Assembly: GCA_016218805.1 (NCBI GenBank)
Contig: JACRCW010000169.1
Location: forward strand, 62,001-126,000
Direction: 5' to 3'
Length of the DNA stretch: 64,000 nucleotides
From: Deltaproteobacteria bacterium
Lineage (GTDB): Bacteria; Myxococcota; JACRCW01
The notes under the pieces are model-generated. The model was not told where the DNA came from and ran no database searches. It saw nothing but the letters and a program-made list of their open reading frames with translations. Positions 41,160 to 48,928 of the stretch are shown here, piece after piece (position 1 is the stretch's first letter; every line of letters begins with the position of its first letter). A program made the translations under genes and the position numbers.

Positions 41160-41663
41160 GTGCTGGCGCGACTGACCTCTCTCCCCGGCGTGCGGGATGT
41201 CCGCGTGGACGCGTCTGCGCGGCACTTCCGCATCCGTGCGGATGACGGCACGGACGACGCAGTGGTGTGCGCCGCCGTTCCCGGGCGCTCCGTTCTCATC
41301 GGTGACAACGACGCGCGCACGCAGCAGGCCGCGTGGGACCGCGGAGAGCCCACCTTCACGCGCGAGACGCTCGCCGGCCTGTCGCTGCTGGAGGCGCGCG
41401 TGCTCGCGGTGCGGCTCGCTTCCGTGGCGGCGGCCGCCGCCCCGCTGGACGAAGCGACCCGGCACGCCTTGGAGGAGCACGTCCGTTTTACGCTTCTTAC
41501 GCGCCTGCTTGAGGTACACGCCGACGGAGGCCGGCCTGACACCGGCTGGTTCTTCCTGGAGTGGCCCACGCTGGCCGCGCGCGCCCTGGCCCGCGCCGAC
41601 CTGCCACCGCCGGCCGCGGCGGCCATTCGCGCCGTGTGGCTCACCGCCTTGGCCAGCGCGTAG
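41160..41663 (+). CDS. Hypothetical protein, 167 aa
   Basis: The frame starts at GTG 41160, with no clear ribosome-binding site. It encodes an Ala/Arg/Leu-rich protein that I do not recognise: MLARLTSLPGVRDVRVDASA at the start, possible strands (HFRIRADDGTDDAVVCAAV), then a helical C-terminal half (EEHVRFTLLTRLLEVHADGG, TGWFFLEWPTLAARALARAD). It lies in the same orientation after the HD gene. It is likely real because its third-position bias and lack of charged-repeat artefacts look protein-like, but support is weak. The following 41664-41820 gap shows nothing recognisable. Confidence 0.5.
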   Translation: MLARLTSLPGVRDVRVDASARHFRIRADDGTDDAVVCAAVPGRSVLIGDNDARTQQAAWDRGEPTFTRETLAGLSLLEARVLAVRLASVAAAAAPLDEATRHALEEHVRFTLLTRLLEVHADGGRPDTGWFFLEWPTLAARALARADLPPPAAAAIRAVWLTALASA

Positions 41664-41820
41664 TGGCCTGGCGTCAACGCGGGAGCTTGCAGGGCTTCCC
41701 CCCGCGTGCCGGCAAGGCGCTCTCCCCCGGAGACCGTCCAATGGGATTCTGAGTTGATTGGGCCTCCGCATTGGCCATGCGCCGGTTGACGCGCGCGGGA
41801 AAGCGAGTCAACTCGGCGCC

Positions 41821-42819
41821 ATGGCGACCACACCGCACGACGCGCTGTTCAAGTACGCGTTCAGCGAACCCCGACGGGCCGCGGAGGTATTGCGCAGTGT
41901 GCTGCCGCCGGCCGTCGTGGGCGCTGTGGATTGGGACACGTTGGAGTTGCGGCCAGGCAGCTACGTGGACGCCGCGCTCGCACAGCGCCACTCGGACCTC
42001 GTGTTCGCGGCGCGGCTGCGGGATGGCAAGGCGGCCCGCATTCTTGTGCTGTTTGAGCATCAGAGCGAACCTGACGACGTGATGCCGTTGCGCCTGCTCG
42101 CCTACCAGGTGCGCATATGGGAACGCTGCCTGGGCGATGCCAAGGGCACCCATAAGGTCCCGCCGATCATCCCGGTGGTGTTGTCCCACGACCCGCGCGG
42201 CTGGCACGCACCGACCCGGTTCTCTGAGATCATCGACGTCACGCCGGCGATGCTCGGCATTCTCCGCGATCAGGTCCCGGATTTCCGGTTCATCCTGGAT
42301 GACCTCTCTGCGGTTTCCGACGAGGACCTGCGGGCGCGGGCCCTCAGCGCGCTTGCCAAGCTGGTCTTGCTGAGCTTGAAACATGCCCGCGGTGACGACG
42401 ACGACTTTGCCGTCCTGTACGGGAAATGGGTAGACGTGGTCCGTGGCGTCTGGGCGCAGGACGGCCGGGAGGCATTTGGCGCGGTGGTACGCTATGCTCT
42501 GCGCGTCAGCGAACGGACGACGCGTGAGGCGTTGACGAGGGAAGTCGCGGGCCTGTTGGGCGCGGAGGCGAAGGAGGTCATCATGACGGAAGGTGAAAGG
42601 CTGATTGAACAGGGACGCCAACGCGGGTTGCAGCAGGGGCTCCATCAGGGCTTGCAGCAGGGGCTGCGGCAGGTCTTGGTGAAGCTGCTCCGCATCCGGT
42701 TTGGTGAATTGCCGCACCACGTCGTGCAACGCGTGGAGTCCGCCTCGGCGGATGAACTGGACCGGTGGACGGAGCGGGTGGTCGCCGCCGACCACCTCGA
42801 GGCCGTGTTCGCAGATTGA
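41821..42819 (+). CDS. Rpn-family recombination-promoting nuclease / putative transposase
   Basis: This 332-residue protein starts at ATG 41821 (MATTPHDALFKYAFSEP, the typical Rpn N-terminus). The PD-(D/E)XK-type core has HSDLVFAARL with the Asp and ILVLFEHQSEPDD with the Glu-x-Gln. YQVRIWERCLG and PPIIPVVLSHDPRGW follow, both characteristic. Near the C-terminus is a run of Gln-Gly repeats (GRQRGLQQGLHQGLQQGL), also a family mark. Rpn proteins are DNA endonucleases that stimulate recombination and behave like mobile or rapidly changing genes. A decayed fragment of a second copy lies immediately downstream. Confidence 0.88.
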   Translation: MATTPHDALFKYAFSEPRRAAEVLRSVLPPAVVGAVDWDTLELRPGSYVDAALAQRHSDLVFAARLRDGKAARILVLFEHQSEPDDVMPLRLLAYQVRIWERCLGDAKGTHKVPPIIPVVLSHDPRGWHAPTRFSEIIDVTPAMLGILRDQVPDFRFILDDLSAVSDEDLRARALSALAKLVLLSLKHARGDDDDFAVLYGKWVDVVRGVWAQDGREAFGAVVRYALRVSERTTREALTREVAGLLGAEAKEVIMTEGERLIEQGRQRGLQQGLHQGLQQGLRQVLVKLLRIRFGELPHHVVQRVESASADELDRWTERVVAADHLEAVFAD

Positions 42820-42832
42820 TGGTCTCTCTACA

Positions 42833-42935
42833 GCCGCCCATGTCTCCAGCGTCTACGCCCGCGGTGACGATGACGATCTTGCAGTGTTGTTCGGAAGACG
42901 GGTCGCGGCATGCGCCGTGTGGGGCACAGGACGGC
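42833..42935 (+). pseudogene. Remnant of a second Rpn-family gene
   Basis: The frame here reads SSVYARGDDDDLAVLFGRRV, matching KHARGDDDDFAVLYGKWV inside the intact Rpn gene (about 42380-42430). No start codon or conserved core accompanies it, so only an internal fragment of a paralogue survives. The remainder of 42820-43150 holds only the promoter element of the next gene. Confidence 0.7.
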
Positions 42936-43054
42936 TGCAACAGGACGTGAAGGTCCGGGAGGGGTGCTCGCGGTAAGGCTGGCGGCCACCCGTGCGTGGC
43001 TCAGCGCAATCCGGCGCGTAACCGCGTGACGTCACGCCGCAATTACAGAGGTAA

Positions 43055-43083
43055 GCAACTATCCCACCCGGGTGCCGATAAGA
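43055..43083 (+). promoter_or_regulatory. Sigma-28-like promoter element (copy 3 of 3)
   Basis: GCAAC (43055-43059), exactly 14 nt, then GCCGATAAGA (43074-43083), identical in both conserved halves to the copy at 13907-13935. It lies 67 bases before the ATG at 43151. Confidence 0.68.
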
Positions 43084-43150
43084 CACTCTCCCGTGGATCC
43101 TGACGAGCCACGAGACTATGTGTGACGTGGCACCCTGCGGAGCGTCTCCC

Positions 43151-44902
43151 ATGTCCATCCGTTCCGTTCCCAACTTCTCGCCGGCCCTCAAGCCGCACGC
43201 TGAGTGGGTGGACCAGAACGTTGGCAACAAGGACGGCCAGCTCAGCACCGAGGAGTTGGAGACGTACAAGCAGAAGTTCCCCGACGCGACGATGTACGAG
43301 CCGCTCAAGGGCGAGCTCAACCAGGCCACCGGCGCGCCACCCGTGGCGAACACCACGACGGCGACCGGCGGCGCGGTCAACGTGGCGGGTGGCAACGGCG
43401 TGCTGGGCTTCCTGCTCAACAAGGCGGGCGCCACGCCGGCGGGTGGGACCACGGCCGCGTCGGTCAGCACCGTGAAGCAGTCCTTGCCGCTGGATGCGCT
43501 CACCAAGATTGGCGCGTCCTCCGCGGGCGAGGTGTTCCAGCTGGACAGCGACAGCGTGGCGACGATGTCCGTGCGTGCTCGGCAGGTGGTGCACCCCACG
43601 CACGGCCCGGGCACCGAGCTGAGCATGCGGCTGACGCCCAAGGAGAGCATGGAGCTGTCGGTGGCGTTTGGCGGCGGCTCCCTGGCGGGCGCGCAGTTGG
43701 CGCCCTTCCAGCTGGAGAAGGCGGAGTTCAAGGACGGCGCCACGGTGATGGCCACGGACGCGGCGTACCAACCGCAGAAGGGCTATTCGGGGGCCCTGCA
43801 GGCGCACCGCGTCGACGAGCCCGGCAAGTTCACCATCGAGTACGTGCCGCCCAAGGACAACCCGCAGGCATACCGGGACCGGCTGCGCATCCGCGTGTTT
43901 GGGAAGACGGACGCGGAGCGCAAGGCCAACCTGGATTCCGCGTTGACCCGCCTGCAGAACACCGCGCTGGTGGCGGACGCGGACAAGCTGCAGAACGAGC
44001 GCCTGCTGCGCCTCAGCGTCATGCGCATGGTGGACCCCAAGCGCGCGGAGGAGCTGGGCGCCAACCTGGCCGCGCTGGACACCGCGGCGCTGGACGCGGA
44101 GCTCAAGGCGCGCGGCGTGGACGAACAACGCATGAAGGGCGTGCACACCGAGGAGGTCTTCCCCGGACAGATGACGCCGGTGGACCCGGCGCTTGGGGAA
44201 CAGTACGCGCAGCTGGGCGTACGCGCGGTGATGGTGGGCGTGCGCGAGGTGGACTTTGCAGCGAAGATTCTTTCGTCCGACGGGCTGATGAGCAGCCTGG
44301 AGCGCTACGGGCGTGGCATCCACAAGGCGGGCGCCTCCCTGACAGCGGACGAGGCGAGCGGCGGGGCGGAGTTCGCGTTCACGCGGATGGTGACGCCCAA
44401 GGCGGTGGCGTCGTCAGCCAGCATCTCTTCCAGCTACGGCGCGGGCGCGGTGCAGTTGCTCAGCGTGGGCGACGAGATGAAGAAGTTGCTGTCGCGCACG
44501 GACTGGCACGCGTACGCGTCCGACAGCTACGGCGTAACGGTCTCCAAATCCCAGGCGCAGGATGACCCGCTGGCCAAGTCCGAGATGGACAAGCGGCAGG
44601 CCAAGTTCTCCGAGCGTCCCGTCCTGGGCGACCTGGTGGCGCAGATCAACGGCGACAAGCCCGCGCCCGGTGTCTACGGGAATGGCAGCTTTGCCACGTC
44701 CAATGAGGCGTGTTTCAAGAGCGGCGTTGCCGCGCGCGCGTGGACGCATGCGGTGGTGCAGAACGACACGGCCAAACAGCAACTCATCAAGGCGCTGACG
44801 GACCAGGGCGTCACGCAACTGGGCGGGCAGCCGTTGGACAAGGCGGTTCTTGTCGCGCAGAACTGGAAGCAGGTTTCCGACGCGCTGGCCTGGCCGGGGT
44901 GA
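43151..44902 (+). CDS. Large unknown protein with N-terminal EF-hand-like loop, 583 aa
   Basis: The start is ATG 43151 (GGAG upstream); a longer frame begins at 43118. I do not recognise the family. Residues 24-34 hold an EF-hand-like loop (VGNKDGQLSTEEL) as in the HD protein at 39970. A Gly/Thr/Ala linker (about 60-120) follows, then a mixed alpha/beta body with MSVRARQVVHPTHGPGTELS and FTIEYVPPKDNPQAYRDRLR. The C-terminal region contains LERYGRGIHKAGASLTADEA, GGAEFAFTRMVTPKAVA, DWHAYASDSYGVTV and NEACFKSGVAARAW, which look like conserved catalytic-type segments. There is no signal peptide. It is followed after four bases by a 123-residue gene, suggesting a pair. Confidence 0.75.
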   Translation: MSIRSVPNFSPALKPHAEWVDQNVGNKDGQLSTEELETYKQKFPDATMYEPLKGELNQATGAPPVANTTTATGGAVNVAGGNGVLGFLLNKAGATPAGGTTAASVSTVKQSLPLDALTKIGASSAGEVFQLDSDSVATMSVRARQVVHPTHGPGTELSMRLTPKESMELSVAFGGGSLAGAQLAPFQLEKAEFKDGATVMATDAAYQPQKGYSGALQAHRVDEPGKFTIEYVPPKDNPQAYRDRLRIRVFGKTDAERKANLDSALTRLQNTALVADADKLQNERLLRLSVMRMVDPKRAEELGANLAALDTAALDAELKARGVDEQRMKGVHTEEVFPGQMTPVDPALGEQYAQLGVRAVMVGVREVDFAAKILSSDGLMSSLERYGRGIHKAGASLTADEASGGAEFAFTRMVTPKAVASSASISSSYGAGAVQLLSVGDEMKKLLSRTDWHAYASDSYGVTVSKSQAQDDPLAKSEMDKRQAKFSERPVLGDLVAQINGDKPAPGVYGNGSFATSNEACFKSGVAARAWTHAVVQNDTAKQQLIKALTDQGVTQLGGQPLDKAVLVAQNWKQVSDALAWPG

Positions 44903-44906
44903 GCGC

Positions 44907-45278
44907 ATGCCCCCGGTGACGACGAGCAAGCCGCCCTCACCCGCCGCGCCGGTCCTGGACCGCAACACCGTGTATTGGCTGGAGGACACCAGCCGGAAGC
45001 TCCCGCCGCAGATCGTCGGTGACGTGGAGTACCGCGCCGCCACGCGCGAGTTGTGCTTCTACGACACCAACCGGCCGCACGTGCTGCCCGCGCGCCACGT
45101 GGGCGGTGATGCGGGCGGGTGGAGGTTTGAGGGTGCCGCCGGCGAGAAGCTGGTCCTGCGCCGGCTGGACCGCGTCACGTTTGAAAAGACGTTCCGCGCG
45201 GTCACCAGCGGCGCGCCCGCGTTCAAGACGGACGCGGAACTGCAGAAGTTCTACCTGGGCGTCATCCGTTCCCCCTGA
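44907..45278 (+). CDS. Small unknown protein, partner of the 583-aa gene
   Basis: This 123-residue protein starts at ATG 44907, four bases after the previous stop, so translational coupling is likely. The sequence is compact and beta-rich: NTVYWLEDTSRKLPPQIVGDVEYRA-type segment, then ELCFYDTNRPHVLPARHV, GGWRFEGAAGEKLVLRRLDRVTF and a C-terminal helix TDAELQKFYLGVI. It has no signal peptide or known motif. A dedicated partner or immunity-like role to the larger neighbour is possible from the tight pairing and size ratio, but that is only inference. An imperfect 8-bp hairpin (45278-45285 with 45303-45310) follows. Confidence 0.65.
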   Translation: MPPVTTSKPPSPAAPVLDRNTVYWLEDTSRKLPPQIVGDVEYRAATRELCFYDTNRPHVLPARHVGGDAGGWRFEGAAGEKLVLRRLDRVTFEKTFRAVTSGAPAFKTDAELQKFYLGVIRSP

Positions 45279-45317
45279 GGCTGGCGGGGCACCGTGGCCT
45301 GTGCCAGCCTCACCGCC

Positions 45318-46292
45318 ATGCCCAACCACGTTGCCCAAGCCCTGTGTGCGGTCTGTTGCGCGGGAGCGCTGGCCTGCGGTTGCAGCGCCCTGATGCCTGA
45401 ACGAACAGGCACCATCAGCTGCGAACCGGCCCGCACCCAGCGCGTCATTCCCGACGGTGGCATCCACTGCCAGCGCTTTTCAGAGATCGGCGTCAGCTGT
45501 CAGGAGACCTTCACGCAGGCCGGAGCGTCAGACATCATTTTTGTCGTCGACAATTCGGGATCCATGGCGGTGGAGGTGGAGGGCATCCGCGAGAACCTCA
45601 ACGCCATGGCGCGCACCTTTGCGTCCTCCGGGCTGGACTACCACGTTGTCATGGTGACGGAGCGCGGGGACCGGGCGCTCGCCATCTGCGTGCCCCAACC
45701 GCTGGCGGGCTCCGGCTGCTCAGACAGCGAACGCTTCCGCCACGTGAACCGCCACGTGGAATCCAATGACGGGCCGGACATCCTCCTGCGTGCGGTTCAC
45801 GAGGACGAGAGCTTCCGCGGTTTCATGCGCGAGGGCTCGCTGCGCTCCATTGTGTTTGTCACGGATGACAACGCGGACATGTCCGCGTCAGCGTTCCTGG
45901 CGGGCGTAGCCGCGGAACCGCTGCTGGCCAGCGCGGTGGTGCACGGCGTCATTGGCCCGAGCAGCGCGCGCTGCCCGGACCAGGCGGCCGGCGGCGTGGA
46001 GTACGAAGAGATGGCGCGCACCACCGGCGGCCTCACCATCCCCATCTGCTGCGACCAGTATGACCGCCTCATGGAGGTGCTGGCCCAGGACATCGCCGCG
46101 CAGAACGGGCGCTACGTGCTGGAGCGCCCCGCGCTGGCGGCGAGCATCCGCGTGTTCTTTGACGGCTCCGGCGGCCGGACCGCGGTCACGGAGGGCTGGA
46201 CGTACAACGCGGAACTGCACGCCGTGGAGATGGACGCGGCGCACCGGCCCGCCGCCGGTCAGTCCGTGGTCATTGCGTACACCGCGCAGTGA
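45318..46292 (+). CDS. Lipoprotein with von Willebrand factor A domain
   Basis: This protein is 324 residues from ATG 45318; GTG 45294 is an alternative. A Cys-rich signal region ends in a lipobox-like ALACGC, so it is probably a lipoprotein. The vWA domain begins ASDIIFVVDNSGSM, with the MIDAS motif D-x-S-x-S at 78-82, and continues with NLNAMARTFASSGLDYHVVMVT and SIVFVTDDNADMS. Several Cys pairs (AICVPQPLAGSGC, SARCPDQ, IPICCDQ) suggest disulfides. vWA domains bind metal ions and protein partners, so surface adhesion or assembly is likely. It converges on another lipoprotein gene 19 bases away. Confidence 0.86.
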   Translation: MPNHVAQALCAVCCAGALACGCSALMPERTGTISCEPARTQRVIPDGGIHCQRFSEIGVSCQETFTQAGASDIIFVVDNSGSMAVEVEGIRENLNAMARTFASSGLDYHVVMVTERGDRALAICVPQPLAGSGCSDSERFRHVNRHVESNDGPDILLRAVHEDESFRGFMREGSLRSIVFVTDDNADMSASAFLAGVAAEPLLASAVVHGVIGPSSARCPDQAAGGVEYEEMARTTGGLTIPICCDQYDRLMEVLAQDIAAQNGRYVLERPALAASIRVFFDGSGGRTAVTEGWTYNAELHAVEMDAAHRPAAGQSVVIAYTAQ

Positions 46293-46311
46293 GGCGGCGC
46301 CGCAGCGCCGT

Positions 46312-46905
46312 TCAACCGCTGGAAGAGACGCCGGCGCTGCTGGCCGCGGTCCCTGACGACGCAGGTGCCGCAGAGCTGTCCGGAGCCGCGCTGGAGGCCG
46401 CCGCGGCGGAGGACGCGGCTGCCGCGGAAGACGCCGGTGCCGACGACGCCGGTGCGGCCGACGACGCCGGTGCGGCCGACGACGCCGGTGCGGCCGACGA
46501 CGCCGGTGCGGCCGACGACGCGGGCGTAGCGGAACTGGCCGCGGCCACGCTGGAAGAGGTCTCCACCGAGGATGCCCCGCCCGCGGACGACGACGCGGCG
46601 GCCGCGCTGCTGGACGGCGTCACCGCGGACGACGAGGCGACCATGCCCGACGACCCGCCCGTGCCGCCGTCACCCGTCCCGCCATCCGGGTTCACAATCG
46701 GGTCCGGTTGCGGGGGCTCGCCCGGGAGGCACGCGCCATCCGCGCAGTAGAACCCCTCGGTGCAGTCCGCGTCGTCCTCGCACGGCTGGACAATGCAGTC
46801 CTGCTGCCACGGCAGCGGCGAGGAGCAATCAAAGTTGAGCAGCAGTGTGCATCCGCTGCCGGCCAGGGGCAGCGCCACCAGCGCCGCGCGCACAAGGTTC
46901 CTCAC
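46312..46905 (-). CDS. Lipoprotein with Cys-rich module and Ser/Ala repeat tail
   Basis: This 197-residue protein starts at GTG 46905, which overlaps the previous stop (GTGA) and has GGAGG upstream; the frame extends 5' but lacks a signal. The signal peptide ends in the lipobox AGSGC-T. A short Cys-rich module (DCIVQPCEDDADCTEGFYCADGACL-like, split by loops) resembles EGF-like or Dickkopf-type motifs found in exported proteins of this phylum. The remaining 120 residues are Ser/Ala/Pro repeats (SSAAPA units) encoded by 18-bp DNA repeats. The unusual order is module first, low-complexity tail last. Confidence 0.75.
   Translation of the reverse strand: MRNLVRAALVALPLAGSGCTLLLNFDCSSPLPWQQDCIVQPCEDDADCTEGFYCADGACLPGEPPQPDPIVNPDGGTGDGGTGGSSGMVASSSAVTPSSSAAAASSSAGGASSVETSSSVAAASSATPASSAAPASSAAPASSAAPASSAAPASSAPASSAAAASSAAAASSAAPDSSAAPASSGTAASSAGVSSSG
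46442..46513. repeat. Four perfect 18-bp tandem repeats within the Ser/Ala tail
   Basis: GACGACGCCGGTGCGGCC repeats four times without change (46442-46459, 46460-46477, 46478-46495, 46496-46513). The unit is a multiple of three, so copy-number changes would lengthen or shorten the lipoprotein tail in frame. Confidence 0.92.
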
Positions 46906-47531
46906 TTGGCACCTCCACCCGCCGCCGGGGCAGCCGGCGCGGGCGCCGCCTGCGGAATCTCCGTCACCACCTGCGTGGGCTGCGCCACTTCCACGGTGTC
47001 CTCCGTCGCAAACGGCCACCAGCCGCTGGGCCAGAAGGCCGCCGCAAACCCCAGCCCGCACACCACCGCAAACGTCGCGGCCACCAGGTAACCCATGTCC
47101 GCCGCCAACGCCTTGCGCTCACCAGCCTGCCGCGCGGCAAGGAAGCTGGTGCCCGTGATCTTCTGGCTCTCAGGCCGGCGGTCATTGCACGCCTTGATGT
47201 CGCGCAGGCACATGTAGTCACTCAACGCCCAGATGCCGAACCCGACGCCGGCCCCCACACCGACGACGGAAACCACCCCGGCGCCCGACGCCACGATGAT
47301 GCGCTCCAACCGCGAGGGGCCGTCCTTGGGGCGGCTGAGCAGGTACTTCTTCACCTTGCCCAGCATGTCCTCCTTGGGAGCCGCGGCCGGCGCGGGAGCG
47401 GCGGCGGGCGCAGGGTCAGGCGCGGCAGCGGGCGCGGGTTCGGGCGCCGGTGCGGCGGGCGCTTGCGCGCTGGCGGGAAGCGCCCCGGCCAACAGGGCGC
47501 CGCACAACACGGGAATCTGGAGTGCACGCAT
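46902..47531 (-). CDS. Exported Ala/Pro-rich protein with two membrane segments
   Basis: This 209-residue protein starts at ATG 47531 (GAGGA upstream). A signal peptide cleaved after ASAQ is followed by a 45-residue Ala/Pro stretch (PAAPAPEPAPAAAPDPAPAA). Two hydrophobic helices flank a loop containing CLRDIKACNDRRPESQ. The C-terminus is again Ala/Pro/Gly-rich. The layout suggests an envelope-spanning or inner-membrane accessory protein. It lies in a minus-strand run (fadD, glycan-binding protein, this gene, lipoprotein), with a 65-base gap before it that may hold its own promoter (TTGGAC and TAGCGA boxes 17 nt apart). No family is recognised. Confidence 0.7.
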   Translation of the reverse strand: MRALQIPVLCGALLAGALPASAQAPAAPAPEPAPAAAPDPAPAAAPAPAAAPKEDMLGKVKKYLLSRPKDGPSRLERIIVASGAGVVSVVGVGAGVGFGIWALSDYMCLRDIKACNDRRPESQKITGTSFLAARQAGERKALAADMGYLVAATFAVVCGLGFAAAFWPSGWWPFATEDTVEVAQPTQVVTEIPQAAPAPAAPAAGGGAK

Positions 47532-47596
47532 GGGTGTCGTCCTCGTGACAGGCAACGCGGCGTCGCTACCACGCCCTTGGGCGCGGTCCAAGCACC

Positions 47597-48928
47597 TCAG
47601 TGCAGGCTCACCTCGGCAATGCACGCCTCGTTCGCCTTGCCGTGCTTCTTCACCTTGTCAATCACAAGCCTCACCCAGGACGACCGCGTCCCCTTGCGCA
47701 GGAACACCAGCACCTGGGGTGCGAACTTCCGCTCCGGTACGGGCACCTCCACCACCGCCAGCACGCCGCTGTCAGACGGGAACTTCTCGCGCCGGTCCAC
47801 GCTGGTCTTGCCCATGCCGGCCGTCAGCAGCGAAAAGGCGACCACCTCGTTGTGCGCATTGAGGTCCTTCTCGTCGCCGGCGCACACGGGGACCACGCGC
47901 ACCATGCGGATCTCGTGCTCCTCGCGCGTGTGCAGTTCCAGCCACTCGCCCGTCCCGTCACCGCGGGCGCTCTCCACCCAACTGCTGTCAAAGTTGTTGT
48001 CCGTGGCCCAATAGGCGCGCGGCGCCGGGTTGATTTCCGGCTCCGGAGCGTCCTCCGCCGCGGCTCCGCCGTCCTCGGGGCCAAACGCGTCCTCAAAGCT
48101 CATCTCCAGCGCCTTGTCCTGCTCCATCTGCTTGATGTCATCCGGGAGCTTCTGCGAACTGGCCGCCACCTTCTTGAGTTTGAGTGACGGGAGGAAGTTC
48201 AGCGCCTTGTCTGGGCGGGCGGCGTACTTGCCGGGCCGGCCCTTGTCCCACGCGTAGGTCACCTCCTTGACGCCCACCACCAGCGTGACGGGGAGATCGC
48301 CGCGGCTCCTGGCCTTCACGGCGCGCGGCTCGCGCCGCAGGGACACGTCCACGTTTCCGTCGCCATCCACGTCCGCCACGCGGAATCCCGGGGCGTCGTC
48401 GCCGTAGGTCGTGCGTTCGCCGCTGTCCTCCGGCTTGTCCGCGGATTCCTCCACCACGGAGAGCGTGAGCACTTCGCGCGGGGGGCTTTCGTCCAGCTTG
48501 TAGATGCGCAGCTGCCGCCGGGTCTCATCCGGGGACTTCTCCAGCAGTTCCACCACCGCCTCGGGCCGCGGCTCCGCCACCATCTGTTTGACCTCAAAGA
48601 GCTTGATCTCGTGCGCCCCCGTCGAGTTGGAGGTCCACACGTGCGCCACCTGCCCGGGTCCCGTCGCCCGGAACAGCGCCAGCGCAAGTTCCTCGCGCTC
48701 ATCCTTCACCACGGCGGCCACTTCCAGCTTGCCGTCACCGTCCACGTCAGCCGGTTCCTCCGCCTTGACCACCACCAGCCCTTTCTTCCTGGCCGCCGCC
48801 AGGGCGCCGTCCGCCGCCGCCTTCTTCTGCTGCGCCAGCTGCTGCGCGGAGGGTTGCGGAGGCGGCGCTGCGTGCAGCGCCGGGGTGGTGAGCAGGAACA
48901 CCGGGAGCACCAGGGCGTGTCGCGTCAT
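47597..48928 (-). CDS. Exported protein with NADase-type glycan-binding (discoidin-like) domain
   Basis: This is a 443-residue protein. The signal peptide is cleaved after ALHA. A Lys/Ala-rich helix follows, then beta segments with two Asp-rich FG-GAP-like calcium loops (DVDGDGKLEVAAV and DVDGDGNVDVSL). The C-terminal 150 residues match the discoidin-like NADase-type glycan-binding domain: RAYWATDNNFDSSWVESARG-like motif, GEWLELHT, IRMVRVVPVC and a closing GKANEACIAEVSL. It is probably a surface or extracellular carbohydrate-binding protein. Its ATG overlaps the fadD stop by one base (TGATG), so it is translated from the fadD mRNA. Confidence 0.82.
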   Translation of the reverse strand: MTRHALVLPVFLLTTPALHAAPPPQPSAQQLAQQKKAAADGALAAARKKGLVVVKAEEPADVDGDGKLEVAAVVKDEREELALALFRATGPGQVAHVWTSNSTGAHEIKLFEVKQMVAEPRPEAVVELLEKSPDETRRQLRIYKLDESPPREVLTLSVVEESADKPEDSGERTTYGDDAPGFRVADVDGDGNVDVSLRREPRAVKARSRGDLPVTLVVGVKEVTYAWDKGRPGKYAARPDKALNFLPSLKLKKVAASSQKLPDDIKQMEQDKALEMSFEDAFGPEDGGAAAEDAPEPEINPAPRAYWATDNNFDSSWVESARGDGTGEWLELHTREEHEIRMVRVVPVCAGDEKDLNAHNEVVAFSLLTAGMGKTSVDRREKFPSDSGVLAVVEVPVPERKFAPQVLVFLRKGTRSSWVRLVIDKVKKHGKANEACIAEVSLH

